Source of the DNA: an uncultured Opitutia bacterium
Lineage (GTDB): Bacteria > Verrucomicrobiota > Verrucomicrobiia > Opitutales > UBA953
Assembly (NCBI GenBank): GCA_937874455.1
Contig: CALNBE010000317.1
Span: 1 to 10,409 of the forward strand
DNA: 10,409 nucleotides
Direction: 5' to 3'
Shown here: positions 1 to 5,572 of the stretch, piece by piece
Layout: the number at the start of each line of letters is the position of its first letter
Position numbering within the stretch: position 1 is the first letter of the stretch
Notes under the pieces: generated by a model
What the model was told of the DNA's origin: nothing
Database searches by the model: none
The model's input: only the letters and a program-made list of their open reading frames with translations
Made by a program: the position numbers and the translations under genes

Positions 1-30
1 CCAAAAATATGAATAGTTTTGCAACGACTC

Positions 31-531
31 CTATACGGATCCCGCAGCGCTTGTGCCATCGGAGAGGAAAAATCCGCGCTGGGTTTCAACGGTAATAGTG
101 CCGCCGGTTTGATTTAGGGTGCCGGCGGTAGTTCCTCCACCGCCGATGATGAAGTAGCTGCCCTTGTGAACGAGCGAAGCACTGTCGGCTACGGTAAATG
201 TTCCTCCGCCTCCGGAAAGGCGAAGCCGATTGTCATAGGTGTAAGAGGTCCCGATTTCCAGACTTGCGGTCCCGTTCAGTATTACAGAACCCGTGCCGTT
301 GCGGTTGAAATTCCCTGACCCTGTTGTAACGCCTGCCCAAGTGGCGGTGCCGGAGCTGATGGTGACATTGTCATTGGTGCCGGGAGTGGAGTTCGAACTC
401 CAGTTGGAGCCAGTGTTGTATTCTCCAGTGCCGCCGTTCCACGTAACATCCACGGCGGGGAGCGTTGCGGCACTGCCGAGCAGCATGGCGAAGGCCAAGG
501 GAAATTTTGATGCAAAAGTTCTGTTTTTCAT
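31..531 (-). CDS. Secreted passenger-like beta-strand repeat protein, probably truncated
   Basis: The 166-residue product starts with a Sec signal peptide (K/R-rich start, hydrophobic stretch at about residues 10-25, likely cleavage after LPA near residue 26). The mature part begins with a TWNGGTGEYNTGSNW segment followed by Gly/Thr/Ser/Asn-rich beta-strand repeats (SGGGGTFTV, IIGGGGTTAGTLNQTGG). This composition is typical of autotransporter-associated or PEP-CTERM-associated beta-helix proteins, which are exported to the cell surface. The frame ends at a TAG in the middle of a repeat, with no PEP-CTERM signal, no transmembrane anchor and no autotransporter barrel, so the gene looks cut short by a nonsense mutation, frameshift or rearrangement. 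The 30 bases after the stop are AT-rich and unlike the gene. No convincing Shine-Dalgarno precedes the ATG. The N-terminal layout resembles that of the protein at 6648-9563. The coding frame is clear; its intactness is doubtful. Confidence 0.7.
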   Translation of the reverse strand: MKNRTFASKFPLAFAMLLGSAATLPAVDVTWNGGTGEYNTGSNWSSNSTPGTNDNVTISSGTATWAGVTTGSGNFNRNGTGSVILNGTASLEIGTSYTYDNRLRLSGGGGTFTVADSASLVHKGSYFIIGGGGTTAGTLNQTGGTITVETQRGFFLSDGTSAAGSV

Positions 532-578
532 GGGGAGAGTGAGTTCGCTTGAAGTGAGATGGCGAGCAATTGAGGTGA

Positions 579-594
579 TTGATCAATTGGTCAA
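579..594 (-). promoter_or_regulatory. Palindromic motif upstream of the 31-531 gene (shared with 9626-9641)
   Basis: The plus strand reads TTGATCAATTGGTCAA, a near-perfect dyad (TTGAnCAATTGnTCAA). It lies 47 bp upstream of the ATG at 531. The same element, 14 of 16 bases identical, lies 62 bp upstream of the repeat-protein gene starting at 9563, in the same orientation. On the coding strand it begins TTGACC, which could double as a -35 box, although no convincing -10 follows. A regulator-binding site or promoter element is inferred. Confidence 0.4.
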
Positions 595-688
595 CCTAAC
601 GAAGAAGAAGCCGATTTATTTAACAAATGTGCAATACGAATGTTGCAGGGCCGACAAAATATTCGAAGAAAGCGGCGATTTTGTGCCA

Positions 689-723
689 AAACAAGCAAAG
701 CGCTTCCAGAGGAAACGCTTTGC
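689..723 (-). terminator. Intrinsic terminator of the ABC transporter operon
   Basis: On the minus strand, arms at 716-723 and 695-702 (8 bp) plus inner arms 711-714/704-707, joined by one G-U pair, form a 13-bp stem with a 3-nt loop (708-710). A T-rich tract (TTGTTTT) follows at about 688-694. It sits about 30 bp past the permease stop codon and points in the operon's direction. Confidence 0.8.
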
Positions 724-753
724 GGGAGGGGGGTGGTGCAGCGGATCGCTCGT

Positions 754-1599
754 TTAGGCCTTGTCAAGGCCCCAGCGGGCGCGGAGCCAATTTTCGGCGG
801 GGGCGAAAATGATGCGGTCGGCGAGGAGGCCGATGGCGACGATGACCAGCATCACGCCGATGACTTGGGCCATGTCGAGGGTTTCCCGTCCATTATGCAG
901 CAACCAGCCGAGCCCGTAGCCGGAGAGAATGGTGACGTAGATTTCGGCCGCCATCAGGGAGCGCCAGGCGAAGGCCCAGCCCTGTTTCATGCCGCTGATG
1001 ACAGAGGGCAGGGAGGCGGGGATGAGTACGCGGGTCCAGAGATGGAGCCCTTTGGAGCCCATGGTGCGGGCAGCGCGGGAGTAGAGTGGCGGGACGGTGC
1101 GCACGCCGTGCTCGGTGGCGAGCATGAGGGACCAGAGGGTGCCCATGACGACGACGAAGAGGATGGCGCTTTCGGAGGCGCCGAACCAGATCAGGGCCAG
1201 CGGGACCCAGCAAACACTGGGCAGCCCCTGCATGCCGAGGGCGACGAGGCCGAGGGTTTCGCGCATGAAGCGGAAGCGGGCGGTGATGAGTCCGAGCGGG
1301 ATGCCAAGGGCGAAGCCAATAAAATAGCCGAAGGCCAGACGCTTGAGGGTGACGGTGATAGCGGCGAGCAGGGTGGAATCGGTCACGCTCTCCACGGCGT
1401 AGAGAATGGGGGAGGGGTTTTTTTCTCCGGTGGCTTTCCCGGCATGGGCGTGTCCGTCCGTGAGCGTGCGACCCAGAAAGGAAAGGATCTCTGAAGGGAG
1501 GGGGAACAGCTCGGTATTCCATGCGCCGTTGCGGCCTAAAATTTCGAGAATACCCAAGCCGAAGGCAAAAGTGAGGCAGATGAGGAAAATGCGTTTCAT
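754..1599 (-). CDS. ABC transporter permease, NitT/TauT/SsuC family
   Basis: This 281-residue inner-membrane protein is the channel subunit of a binding-protein-dependent importer. An N-terminal hydrophobic segment (about residues 4-21) is followed by a hydrophilic stretch rich in His, Gly and Lys (about 44-66), then the BPD_transp_1 core with membrane segments near 76-106, 115-140, 143-163, 205-232 and 243-262. The cytoplasmic EAA-type loop that docks on the ATPase is at about residues 174-205 (SRAARTMGSKGLHLW...PASLPSVISGM), matching the SsuC/TauC pattern with conserved Gly and Pro. The gene starts 3 bp after the ATPase stop, with an AAGGA-like site inside the end of the ATPase gene, so the two are translated together. 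It is the last gene of the operon and is followed by an intrinsic terminator. The family assignment is firm; the substrate is unknown. Confidence 0.9.
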   Translation of the reverse strand: MKRIFLICLTFAFGLGILEILGRNGAWNTELFPLPSEILSFLGRTLTDGHAHAGKATGEKNPSPILYAVESVTDSTLLAAITVTLKRLAFGYFIGFALGIPLGLITARFRFMRETLGLVALGMQGLPSVCWVPLALIWFGASESAILFVVVMGTLWSLMLATEHGVRTVPPLYSRAARTMGSKGLHLWTRVLIPASLPSVISGMKQGWAFAWRSLMAAEIYVTILSGYGLGWLLHNGRETLDMAQVIGVMLVIVAIGLLADRIIFAPAENWLRARWGLDKA

Positions 1600-1602
1600 G
1601 GC

Positions 1603-2409
1603 TCAGGCGTCCTTTTTGAGGTATTGTTTGAGGGCGGCGGTGATCTCGGAGGAAAGTTCGGCGAGTTCCGGGCTGTTGATGTCGCGGGGCCGAGGCAATT
1701 TGACCTCAAAAATCTCGCGGATGCGTCCGGGGTGGGGGGATAGGAGCACCACGCGGTCGCCGAGGCAGACCGCTTCGCGGATGTTGTGGGTGACGAAGAG
1801 GATGGTTTTGCTCCGCTGGGTGAAGATGCGCTGCAAGTCGCGGTAGAGCGATTCACGCGTCATGGTGTCGAGCGCGGAGAAAGGCTCGTCCATCAACAGA
1901 ATACGCGGATTGGGGGCGAGGCTGCGGGCGAGGGCGACGCGCTGGCGCATGCCGCCGGAGAGCTCATGGACATTGGCGTGGACGAATTTTTCGAGGCCGA
2001 CCAGTTGAAGGTAAAAAAGGGCGACCTGTTCGCGTTCGGCATTGGTCAGGCCCGGCTTGAGCTTCAGGCCGAAGAGCACGTTGTCGAGGACGTTGAGCCA
2101 GGGGAACAGCGCGGCCTCTTGGAACATCACCATGCGGTCGCGTCCGGGGCCGGTAATTTCCTCTCCGTCAAGGAGTACCCGTCCTTCGGTTTGCTGCTCC
2201 AGCCCTGCGACTAGGTTGAGAATGGTGGATTTGCCGCAGCCGCTGGGGCCGACCAAGCAGACGAATTCCGCCTCCTTGACCGTTAGAGAAATGTTGTCGA
2301 GCGCGAGCACCGGCTCCCCGTGTTGGCTGGTAAAGAGCTTGGTGACATTGGTCAGGGCGAGCTGGCTGGGCGGGACGTTTTGCAGTTCCCTTTCAACGTT
2401 GGCGGGCAT
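1603..2409 (-). CDS. ABC transporter ATP-binding protein, NitT/TauT/SsuB family
   Basis: This 268-residue cytoplasmic ATPase powers the importer. All nucleotide-binding motifs are intact: Walker A GPSGCGKST (residues 54-62), Q-loop Gln97 in VMFQEAALFPW, signature LSGGMRQR (150-157), Walker B ILLMDEP (170-176) with catalytic Glu175, D-loop SALD (178-181) and switch His208 (VTHNIREA). FQEAALFPW and the C-terminal LSPHPGRI/LPRPRD region are typical of the SsuB/TauB/NrtC-type group. I chose the ATG at 2409 (MPANVEREL). A frame extension to 2499 exists, but its 30 extra residues lie wholly inside the solute-binding-protein gene and look unlike a transporter N terminus. With this start the gene overlaps the end of the upstream gene by 17 bp, consistent with translational coupling. 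The permease gene begins 3 bp downstream. Confidence 0.93.
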   Translation of the reverse strand: MPANVERELQNVPPSQLALTNVTKLFTSQHGEPVLALDNISLTVKEAEFVCLVGPSGCGKSTILNLVAGLEQQTEGRVLLDGEEITGPGRDRMVMFQEAALFPWLNVLDNVLFGLKLKPGLTNAEREQVALFYLQLVGLEKFVHANVHELSGGMRQRVALARSLAPNPRILLMDEPFSALDTMTRESLYRDLQRIFTQRSKTILFVTHNIREAVCLGDRVVLLSPHPGRIREIFEVKLPRPRDINSPELAELSSEITAALKQYLKKDA

Positions 2410-3391
2410 GTTGGAAAAAACGGTCGAGGTTGGGGTTGGCAGCGAGCATGCCGATGGCATAGGCGTCATCGACAAAGCGCTGGGTGGCAGGACGATCAAC
2501 GGTATCGGTAAAATGGATGCGGCTGAAGGCGGCGGCGATCAGTTCCCGGTCAAGGCGGGTGCGAGTGATGCGTTCCAGACCGCGGTGGAGGTAGCCGACG
2601 GCCTCGTCGGGGTGGCTTTGGATCCAGAGAGTCAGCTCGTGGTGGGCGGAGGAAAATGCCTGAATGATCTCTGGTTTTTCCTGCCAGGCGCGCTCGCTGG
2701 TGGTGAGGATGGTGGTGATGTCGTTGGGCTGTTCGAAGACGATTTTCCCCCGGAAATTGCGTTCGAGGCGGCTAACCCAGGGCTCAACCGTCCAGGCGGC
2801 GTCGATGCTTTTCTGTCCGAAGGACTGCACCATGTCGGGGTTTTGGATGGGCAGGACTTGGGCGTCGCCTCCGGTGGTGGTGATGTTGAGCCCGCCTTTG
2901 ATCAGCCAGGAACGGCAGGCTACATCTTGCGTGTTGCCGAACTGGGGGGTGGCGATGGTCCTGCCGCGAAAATCCTCCGGCGTCTGCGCGGCGATGTCGG
3001 GCTGGACGACCAGTGCGCTGCCGCCTTGGGCAGAGCCGGCGAGCTGCCGGATTTCCCGCCCCTTGGTGCGGACGTAGGCGTTGAGGGCGGGGTTGGGGCC
3101 GACGTAGGAAAGCTCGGTGGTGCCGATGATCAGCGCCTCCATGGCGCTGGGGCCGGCGTTGAACGGATACCACGCCACGGGCAGGTGGCCAGGCAGGCGG
3201 GAGGAATACCAGTCGTTTCCCTCGAAGGCCATTTGCTGGGCGATAATGGCCTGCGCGTGGGTGACGTTGGGAAAGAACCCGACCCGCAAGGCATGGGTGG
3301 TCGCGCGCTCCGTGCGCAGCCAGCCGGAGAACACGGCGATGCAAAAAAGGGCGATGGCGAGAAACCAGCCGATGGAGAACGGGCGCTTCAT
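2393..3391 (-). CDS. ABC transporter substrate-binding protein, SsuA/TauA/NMT1-like
   Basis: This 332-residue protein is the periplasmic receptor of the importer. The N terminus is MKRPFSIGWF followed by a hydrophobic segment to about residue 24, a signal peptide or uncleaved anchor; Cys17 is not in a good lipobox. The mature part opens with LRVGFFPNVTHAQAIIAQ (residues 35-52), then GPSAMEALIIGTTELSYVGPNPALNAY (80-106), AGSAQGGSALVV (118-129), IATPQFGNTQD (146-156) and AAWTVEPWV (198-206), all typical of NitT/TauT-type binding proteins (COG0715), often annotated as aliphatic sulfonate binders. The ATG at 3391 was chosen because the extension to 3490 places 33 unrelated residues ahead of the signal peptide. 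It is the first gene of the operon. The ligand could be a sulfonate, taurine, nitrate or a vitamin precursor; the sequence does not decide. Confidence 0.88.
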   Translation of the reverse strand: MKRPFSIGWFLAIALFCIAVFSGWLRTERATTHALRVGFFPNVTHAQAIIAQQMAFEGNDWYSSRLPGHLPVAWYPFNAGPSAMEALIIGTTELSYVGPNPALNAYVRTKGREIRQLAGSAQGGSALVVQPDIAAQTPEDFRGRTIATPQFGNTQDVACRSWLIKGGLNITTTGGDAQVLPIQNPDMVQSFGQKSIDAAWTVEPWVSRLERNFRGKIVFEQPNDITTILTTSERAWQEKPEIIQAFSSAHHELTLWIQSHPDEAVGYLHRGLERITRTRLDRELIAAAFSRIHFTDTVDRPATQRFVDDAYAIGMLAANPNLDRFFQHARQR

Positions 3392-3609
3392 GGGGACTGC
3401 GCGAGCGTGGAAAATTCGGGAGAGGGGAAAAGAAAAAAGCAAACGGAAAGACGGATTTGCTGCACGGACGCCGCAGTTGCCGGCCCGCATGTTTTCATTG
3501 ACAGTAAGGTGTTTTTCTCAGGAAAATGACGGCTTTGTTACTCGGGAATGGCTTGACCGGGTGATAAACCAAAAAACAACTAAGCCTTATTCACTACCAG
3601 AAACTCCAA

Positions 3610-3933
3610 ATGAAAAAAACTATCCTCGCTGTCTCGGCTTTGGCCGCTGCTGCTGTTCTCTCTGGTTGCGCTCGTGGCAGCGTAACTGAAGCTGGTGCGG
3701 GCACGCTCTTTAGCGGCGACACCAAGCACTTCGTCGCGGTGACCGACAATGTCGGCTCCAAGGAAGGCACTGCCGGTCCGCTGGTGAACATCATTGGCAT
3801 TGTTCCCTCTGGCGACACCTCCGTCTCGACCGCTGCGAAGAATGGCGGCATCAAGAAGATCGCGGTTGACTCGAAGATCAAGAACATCCTCGGCATCTAC
3901 TCCGAGACGACGATCATCGTGACTGGCGAATAA
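3610..3933 (+). CDS. TRL-like family lipoprotein
   Basis: The product is a 107-residue small lipoprotein. It has a lysine-rich start, a short hydrophobic stretch and the lipobox LSGC with the lipidated Cys at position 20; Ala follows, so there is no Asp +2 inner-membrane retention signal. The mature domain matches the TRL-like pattern (tRNA-associated-locus protein family): an N-terminal VAVTDNVGSKEG segment, then IIGIVPSGDTSVSTAAKNGGIKKIAVDSKIKNILGIYSETTIIVTGE, with the characteristic GD.S...AAKNGGI.KI and ILGIY..TTI...GE. The function of the family is not established. It is transcribed divergently from the ABC operon, with 218 bp between start codons, and ends at a good intrinsic terminator. 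A TTGACC-containing element lies 41 bp upstream. Start and family are well supported. Confidence 0.85.
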   Translation: MKKTILAVSALAAAAVLSGCARGSVTEAGAGTLFSGDTKHFVAVTDNVGSKEGTAGPLVNIIGIVPSGDTSVSTAAKNGGIKKIAVDSKIKNILGIYSETTIIVTGE

Positions 3934-3960
3934 TTCGTCCGCAGTTCGATTCTTACAATG

Positions 3961-3995
3961 CAAGGGCGCTGGAAACGGCGTCCTTGTTTTTTTTT
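3961..3995 (+). terminator. Intrinsic terminator of the TRL-like gene
   Basis: Arms 3961-3969 and 3978-3986 form a 9-bp stem with one G-U pair and an 8-nt loop. Nine T residues follow at 3987-3995. It begins 27 bp after the TRL-like stop codon, on the same strand. Confidence 0.88.
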
Positions 3996-4002
3996 GCCAG
4001 GC

Positions 4003-4038
4003 AAAGAAAGAGGCGGCTTCCGCAAAGGAAACCGCCTC
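4003..4038 (-). terminator. Intrinsic terminator of the flavodoxin gene
   Basis: On the minus strand, arms 4027-4038 and 4010-4021 form a 12-bp stem (one G-U pair at 4031/4017) with a 5-nt loop, followed by CTTTCTTTGC. It lies 25 bp past the flavodoxin stop codon. Together with the plus-strand terminator at 3961-3995, it insulates the convergent gene pair. Confidence 0.8.
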
Positions 4039-4063
4039 GGAGGAAAGGGCTTTTCGTTTCGGG

Positions 4064-4516
4064 TTATGCGAGACCGTTGAGCGCTTCCAAGAAGGAGGGC
4101 TCCCAAGCGGCAAAGGCCTCCTCGAAATCCCGGTCGGCCTCGCCGCGGGCGAGAAAGGTATGGGCACCGAGTTCGGCGAGACGGGCGTCGAGGTGTTTGG
4201 CGAAGCCGTTGAATTGCTCGTAGTCGCTGTCGCCGAGGCCGAAAACGGTGTAGCGGAGCGAGCCTACGGACGGGGTTTCGCTGGAAAGGGCGGCAAAGAA
4301 ATCTTCGGCGTCGGCGGGCGGCTCGCCGTCGCCCCAAGTGCTGACCACAAAGAGTGCGGTCTGGGCGTTGGCGGTTAGGTCGTCAGGCTTGGTATCGGCG
4401 AGATTGTGCAATTGCACGGACCAGCCGGCACCGGTGGCGGCGTCTTGGGCGCGCTGGGCCAGCAACTCGGCGTTGCCGGTCATCGTTCCGTAATAGATGG
4501 CAAGGTTCTTGGACAT
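4064..4516 (-). CDS. Stand-alone flavodoxin of the CysJ/MioC-like type
   Basis: This is a 150-residue single-domain flavodoxin, a cytoplasmic FMN-binding electron carrier. The FMN phosphate loop is GTMTGNAE (residues 10-17). The isoalloxazine-binding loops are STWGDGEPPADA (59-70) and FGLGDSDYEQFNGFAKHLDARLAELGA (92-118). The GDGEPP and LGDSDYEQF signatures place it closest to the flavodoxin domains of sulfite reductase flavoprotein (CysJ), cytochrome P450 reductase and MioC, rather than classical long-chain FldA. There is no FAD/NADPH reductase domain, so it must receive electrons from a separate reductase. No partner oxidoreductase is visible in the window. A weak ribosome-binding region precedes the ATG. 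It is monocistronic, with its own terminator, and converges on the TRL-like gene. The fold is certain; the partner is unknown. Confidence 0.9.
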   Translation of the reverse strand: MSKNLAIYYGTMTGNAELLAQRAQDAATGAGWSVQLHNLADTKPDDLTANAQTALFVVSTWGDGEPPADAEDFFAALSSETPSVGSLRYTVFGLGDSDYEQFNGFAKHLDARLAELGAHTFLARGEADRDFEEAFAAWEPSFLEALNGLA

Positions 4517-4768
4517 GGATTTTGCAGTTGGTTAATGATGATGGTTTAAGAAAGAAAATGGTTTGCCGGAGGAGACAAGCGTGGGCGCGAAAATGCGCGC
4601 GTTTTCTCTGGCGGCGGTGCAAATAACTGTCGAGAACACGTCTCATGTCAACGGCGTTCCGGGCGCTCCCTGCGGCAGGAGTCTGTTGCTTAAGGCGAGA
4701 CCGGAAGCGGTTTGGGTGCCCCTGCGCCAAGGGAATGGCAGGGGAAAGGAATGGTGGCAGCTCAAAAG

Positions 4769-4836
4769 TGGGACAATCTTGCCCAAAGTGCTTGCGGCGG
4801 GCCTCGGGCTTGGAGTTGGCGAGACTAATTGTCCCA
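4769..4836. repeat. Long interrupted inverted repeat with TGGGACAAT ends
   Basis: TGGGACAAT at 4769-4777 and its exact complement ATTGTCCCA at 4828-4836 frame a 50-bp interior. Inside, 4778-4783 (CTTGCC) pairs with 4818-4823 (GGCGAG, one G-U) across a 4-nt bulge at 4824-4827. Outside, AAA/TTT at 4765-4767 and 4838-4840 extends the symmetry. About 15 base pairs can form in total. It could be a REP/MITE-like element or a structured RNA; no transposase is nearby. Confidence 0.5.
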
Positions 4837-4991
4837 GTTTGGCAGTGCGATTCTCGGAGGGGTTTTTTATTTAATAAATTGATAGAAAGCAGGATGCGAA
4901 AATTTTGTTTTGCTGGCATGCGGTTCGCTTAAAGGAAATTCGTTAGCAATGGGCGACAGCACCTGCCGCCCGCATCTTTAATCATCAACAA

Positions 4992-4996
4992 AAGGA
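4992..4996 (+). promoter_or_regulatory. Shine-Dalgarno site of the Hsp20 gene
   Basis: AAGGA lies 6 nt before the ATG at 5003. It is one of the few clear ribosome-binding sites in this window and supports the chosen start. Confidence 0.7.
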
Positions 4997-5002
4997 AAAA
5001 TT

Positions 5003-5434
5003 ATGAAACTCGCACCTATCCATCGTTTTAACGCTTTTTTGGCCCCGGCGGTTGCCGAACATGCTCCGTGGGCGGACTGGCTGGAATCGTTCTTCAATGC
5101 CGCGCCGCTCCGGGAAGTCTCCGGGGAAGTATTGCCAGTGGTTCATGTTTACGAGGACGCTGCCACTGGTTATGGAGTCCAAGTGGAACTGCCGGGGGTG
5201 AAAAAGGAAGATGTGAAAGTGGAAGTTGAAGGAAGCCAGTTGGTTGTCTCGGCGTCGCGCAAGGTGCGCGGGCCGGCCGGCGCGGAGGAAACTGTGCAAT
5301 ACCGCCGCAGTTTTGCTTTGCCGGAGGACGCCGATGGCGAGGCGATAACCGCCAGCTTGCAGGACGGCGTGCTGACGCTCGGCATTGTTCGGGCAAAGGA
5401 AAATCAGGCGCGGAAGCAAATTGCGGTGTCCTGA
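5003..5434 (+). CDS. Hsp20/alpha-crystallin small heat-shock protein
   Basis: The 143-residue product is an ATP-independent cytoplasmic chaperone that holds unfolding proteins. The alpha-crystallin domain spans about residues 45-132: YGVQVELPGVKKEDVKVEVEG (57-77) contains the typical ELPGV.KEDV strand pair, and RRSFALPEDADGEAITASLQDGVLTL (101-126) carries the A...DGVL family signature. The C-terminal tail has QIAV (139-142), matching the I/V-x-I/V oligomerisation motif. The N-terminal arm (1-44) is hydrophobic and variable, as usual. Length is normal for the family. The ATG is supported by AAGGA 6 nt upstream. An intrinsic terminator begins 33 bp after the stop, so this is a single-gene transcript. 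No heat-shock operator was recognised upstream. Confidence 0.93.
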   Translation: MKLAPIHRFNAFLAPAVAEHAPWADWLESFFNAAPLREVSGEVLPVVHVYEDAATGYGVQVELPGVKKEDVKVEVEGSQLVVSASRKVRGPAGAEETVQYRRSFALPEDADGEAITASLQDGVLTLGIVRAKENQARKQIAVS

Positions 5435-5466
5435 GTGTTTTGAACGATAGTTGGTTTCATGGGGTG

Positions 5467-5496
5467 CCCGGCGGAGGAAGCTTCGCCGGGTTTTTT
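5467..5496 (+). terminator. Intrinsic terminator of the Hsp20 gene
   Basis: CCCGGCG at 5467-5473 pairs with CGCCGGG at 5484-5490, extended by a G-T and an A-T pair at the loop side, followed by T6 at 5491-5496. It points in the Hsp20 direction and separates that gene from the DUF1080 gene. Confidence 0.88.
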
Positions 5497-5509
5497 ATGG
5501 CCGGAGAAG

Positions 5510-5572
5510 ATGAAACGGAGGAACAATGTTTTGGAGGGGGTGTTTTTCCTCTTAACCTTTTTTTCATTATGA
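5510..5572 (+). CDS. Possible 20-codon leader ORF upstream of the DUF1080 gene
   Basis: An ATG at 5510 opens a 20-codon frame encoding a peptide with a basic start (MKRRNN) and a hydrophobic tail (VFFLLTFFSL). It ends at TGA 5570-5572, which overlaps the ATG at 5569 and abuts the ATG at 5572 of the next gene (ATGATG arrangement). A GGAG lies 3 nt before its start, which is close. Overlapping stop and start codons suggest translational coupling, but such a short frame could arise by chance. Confidence 0.25.
   Translation: MKRRNNVLEGVFFLLTFFSL

Larger units (their letters stand above)
4517..5002. other. 486-bp intergenic region between divergent flavodoxin and Hsp20 genes
   Basis: No convincing coding frame is present. 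The region must hold the promoters of both divergent genes, but I see no clear -35/-10 pair and no CIRCE operator. It contains a bulged hairpin at 4719-4744 (CCCCTG/CAGGGG outer arms, CCA/TGG inner) and a long interrupted inverted repeat at 4769-4836 (listed separately). A T6 run at 4863-4868 follows a G-rich stretch, but I could not draw a clean terminator stem before it. The last 130 bp become AT-rich before the Hsp20 gene. An unannotated structured RNA cannot be excluded. Confidence 0.5.

Noticed and set aside
387..402. A 16-bp perfect palindrome, TGGAGTTCGAACTCCA, whose TTCGAACTCC part resembles a tRNA T-loop.
   Set aside because: It lies within the coding frame of the 31-531 gene (encoding WSSNST) and no acceptor or anticodon stems surround it, so it is probably coincidental.
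640..1494. A long plus-strand open frame antisense to the permease gene.
   Set aside because: Its Gly/Glu/Asp/His-rich product has no recognisable domain, and the minus strand encodes a clear ABC permease in proper operon spacing. It is a high-GC shadow.
2410..2499. A 30-codon N-terminal extension of the ATPase.
   Set aside because: It lies fully inside the binding-protein gene, and its Pro/Ser/Thr-rich residues do not fit the family. The start at 2409 gives the usual length.
3498..3528. TTGACA at 3498-3503 as a -35 box for the TRL-like gene.
   Set aside because: No acceptable -10 hexamer occurs 16-18 bp downstream and the site is over 100 bp from the start codon. It was not strong enough to list.
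2042..3529. A 495-residue plus-strand open frame antisense to the ABC operon.
   Set aside because: It is antisense to the conserved binding protein and the N-terminal half of the ATPase. Its composition is that of a codon-bias shadow with no motifs.
5440..5568. A 43-codon N-terminal extension of the DUF1080 protein.
   Set aside because: It runs through the Hsp20 terminator stem and would put an acidic segment ahead of an obvious signal peptide.
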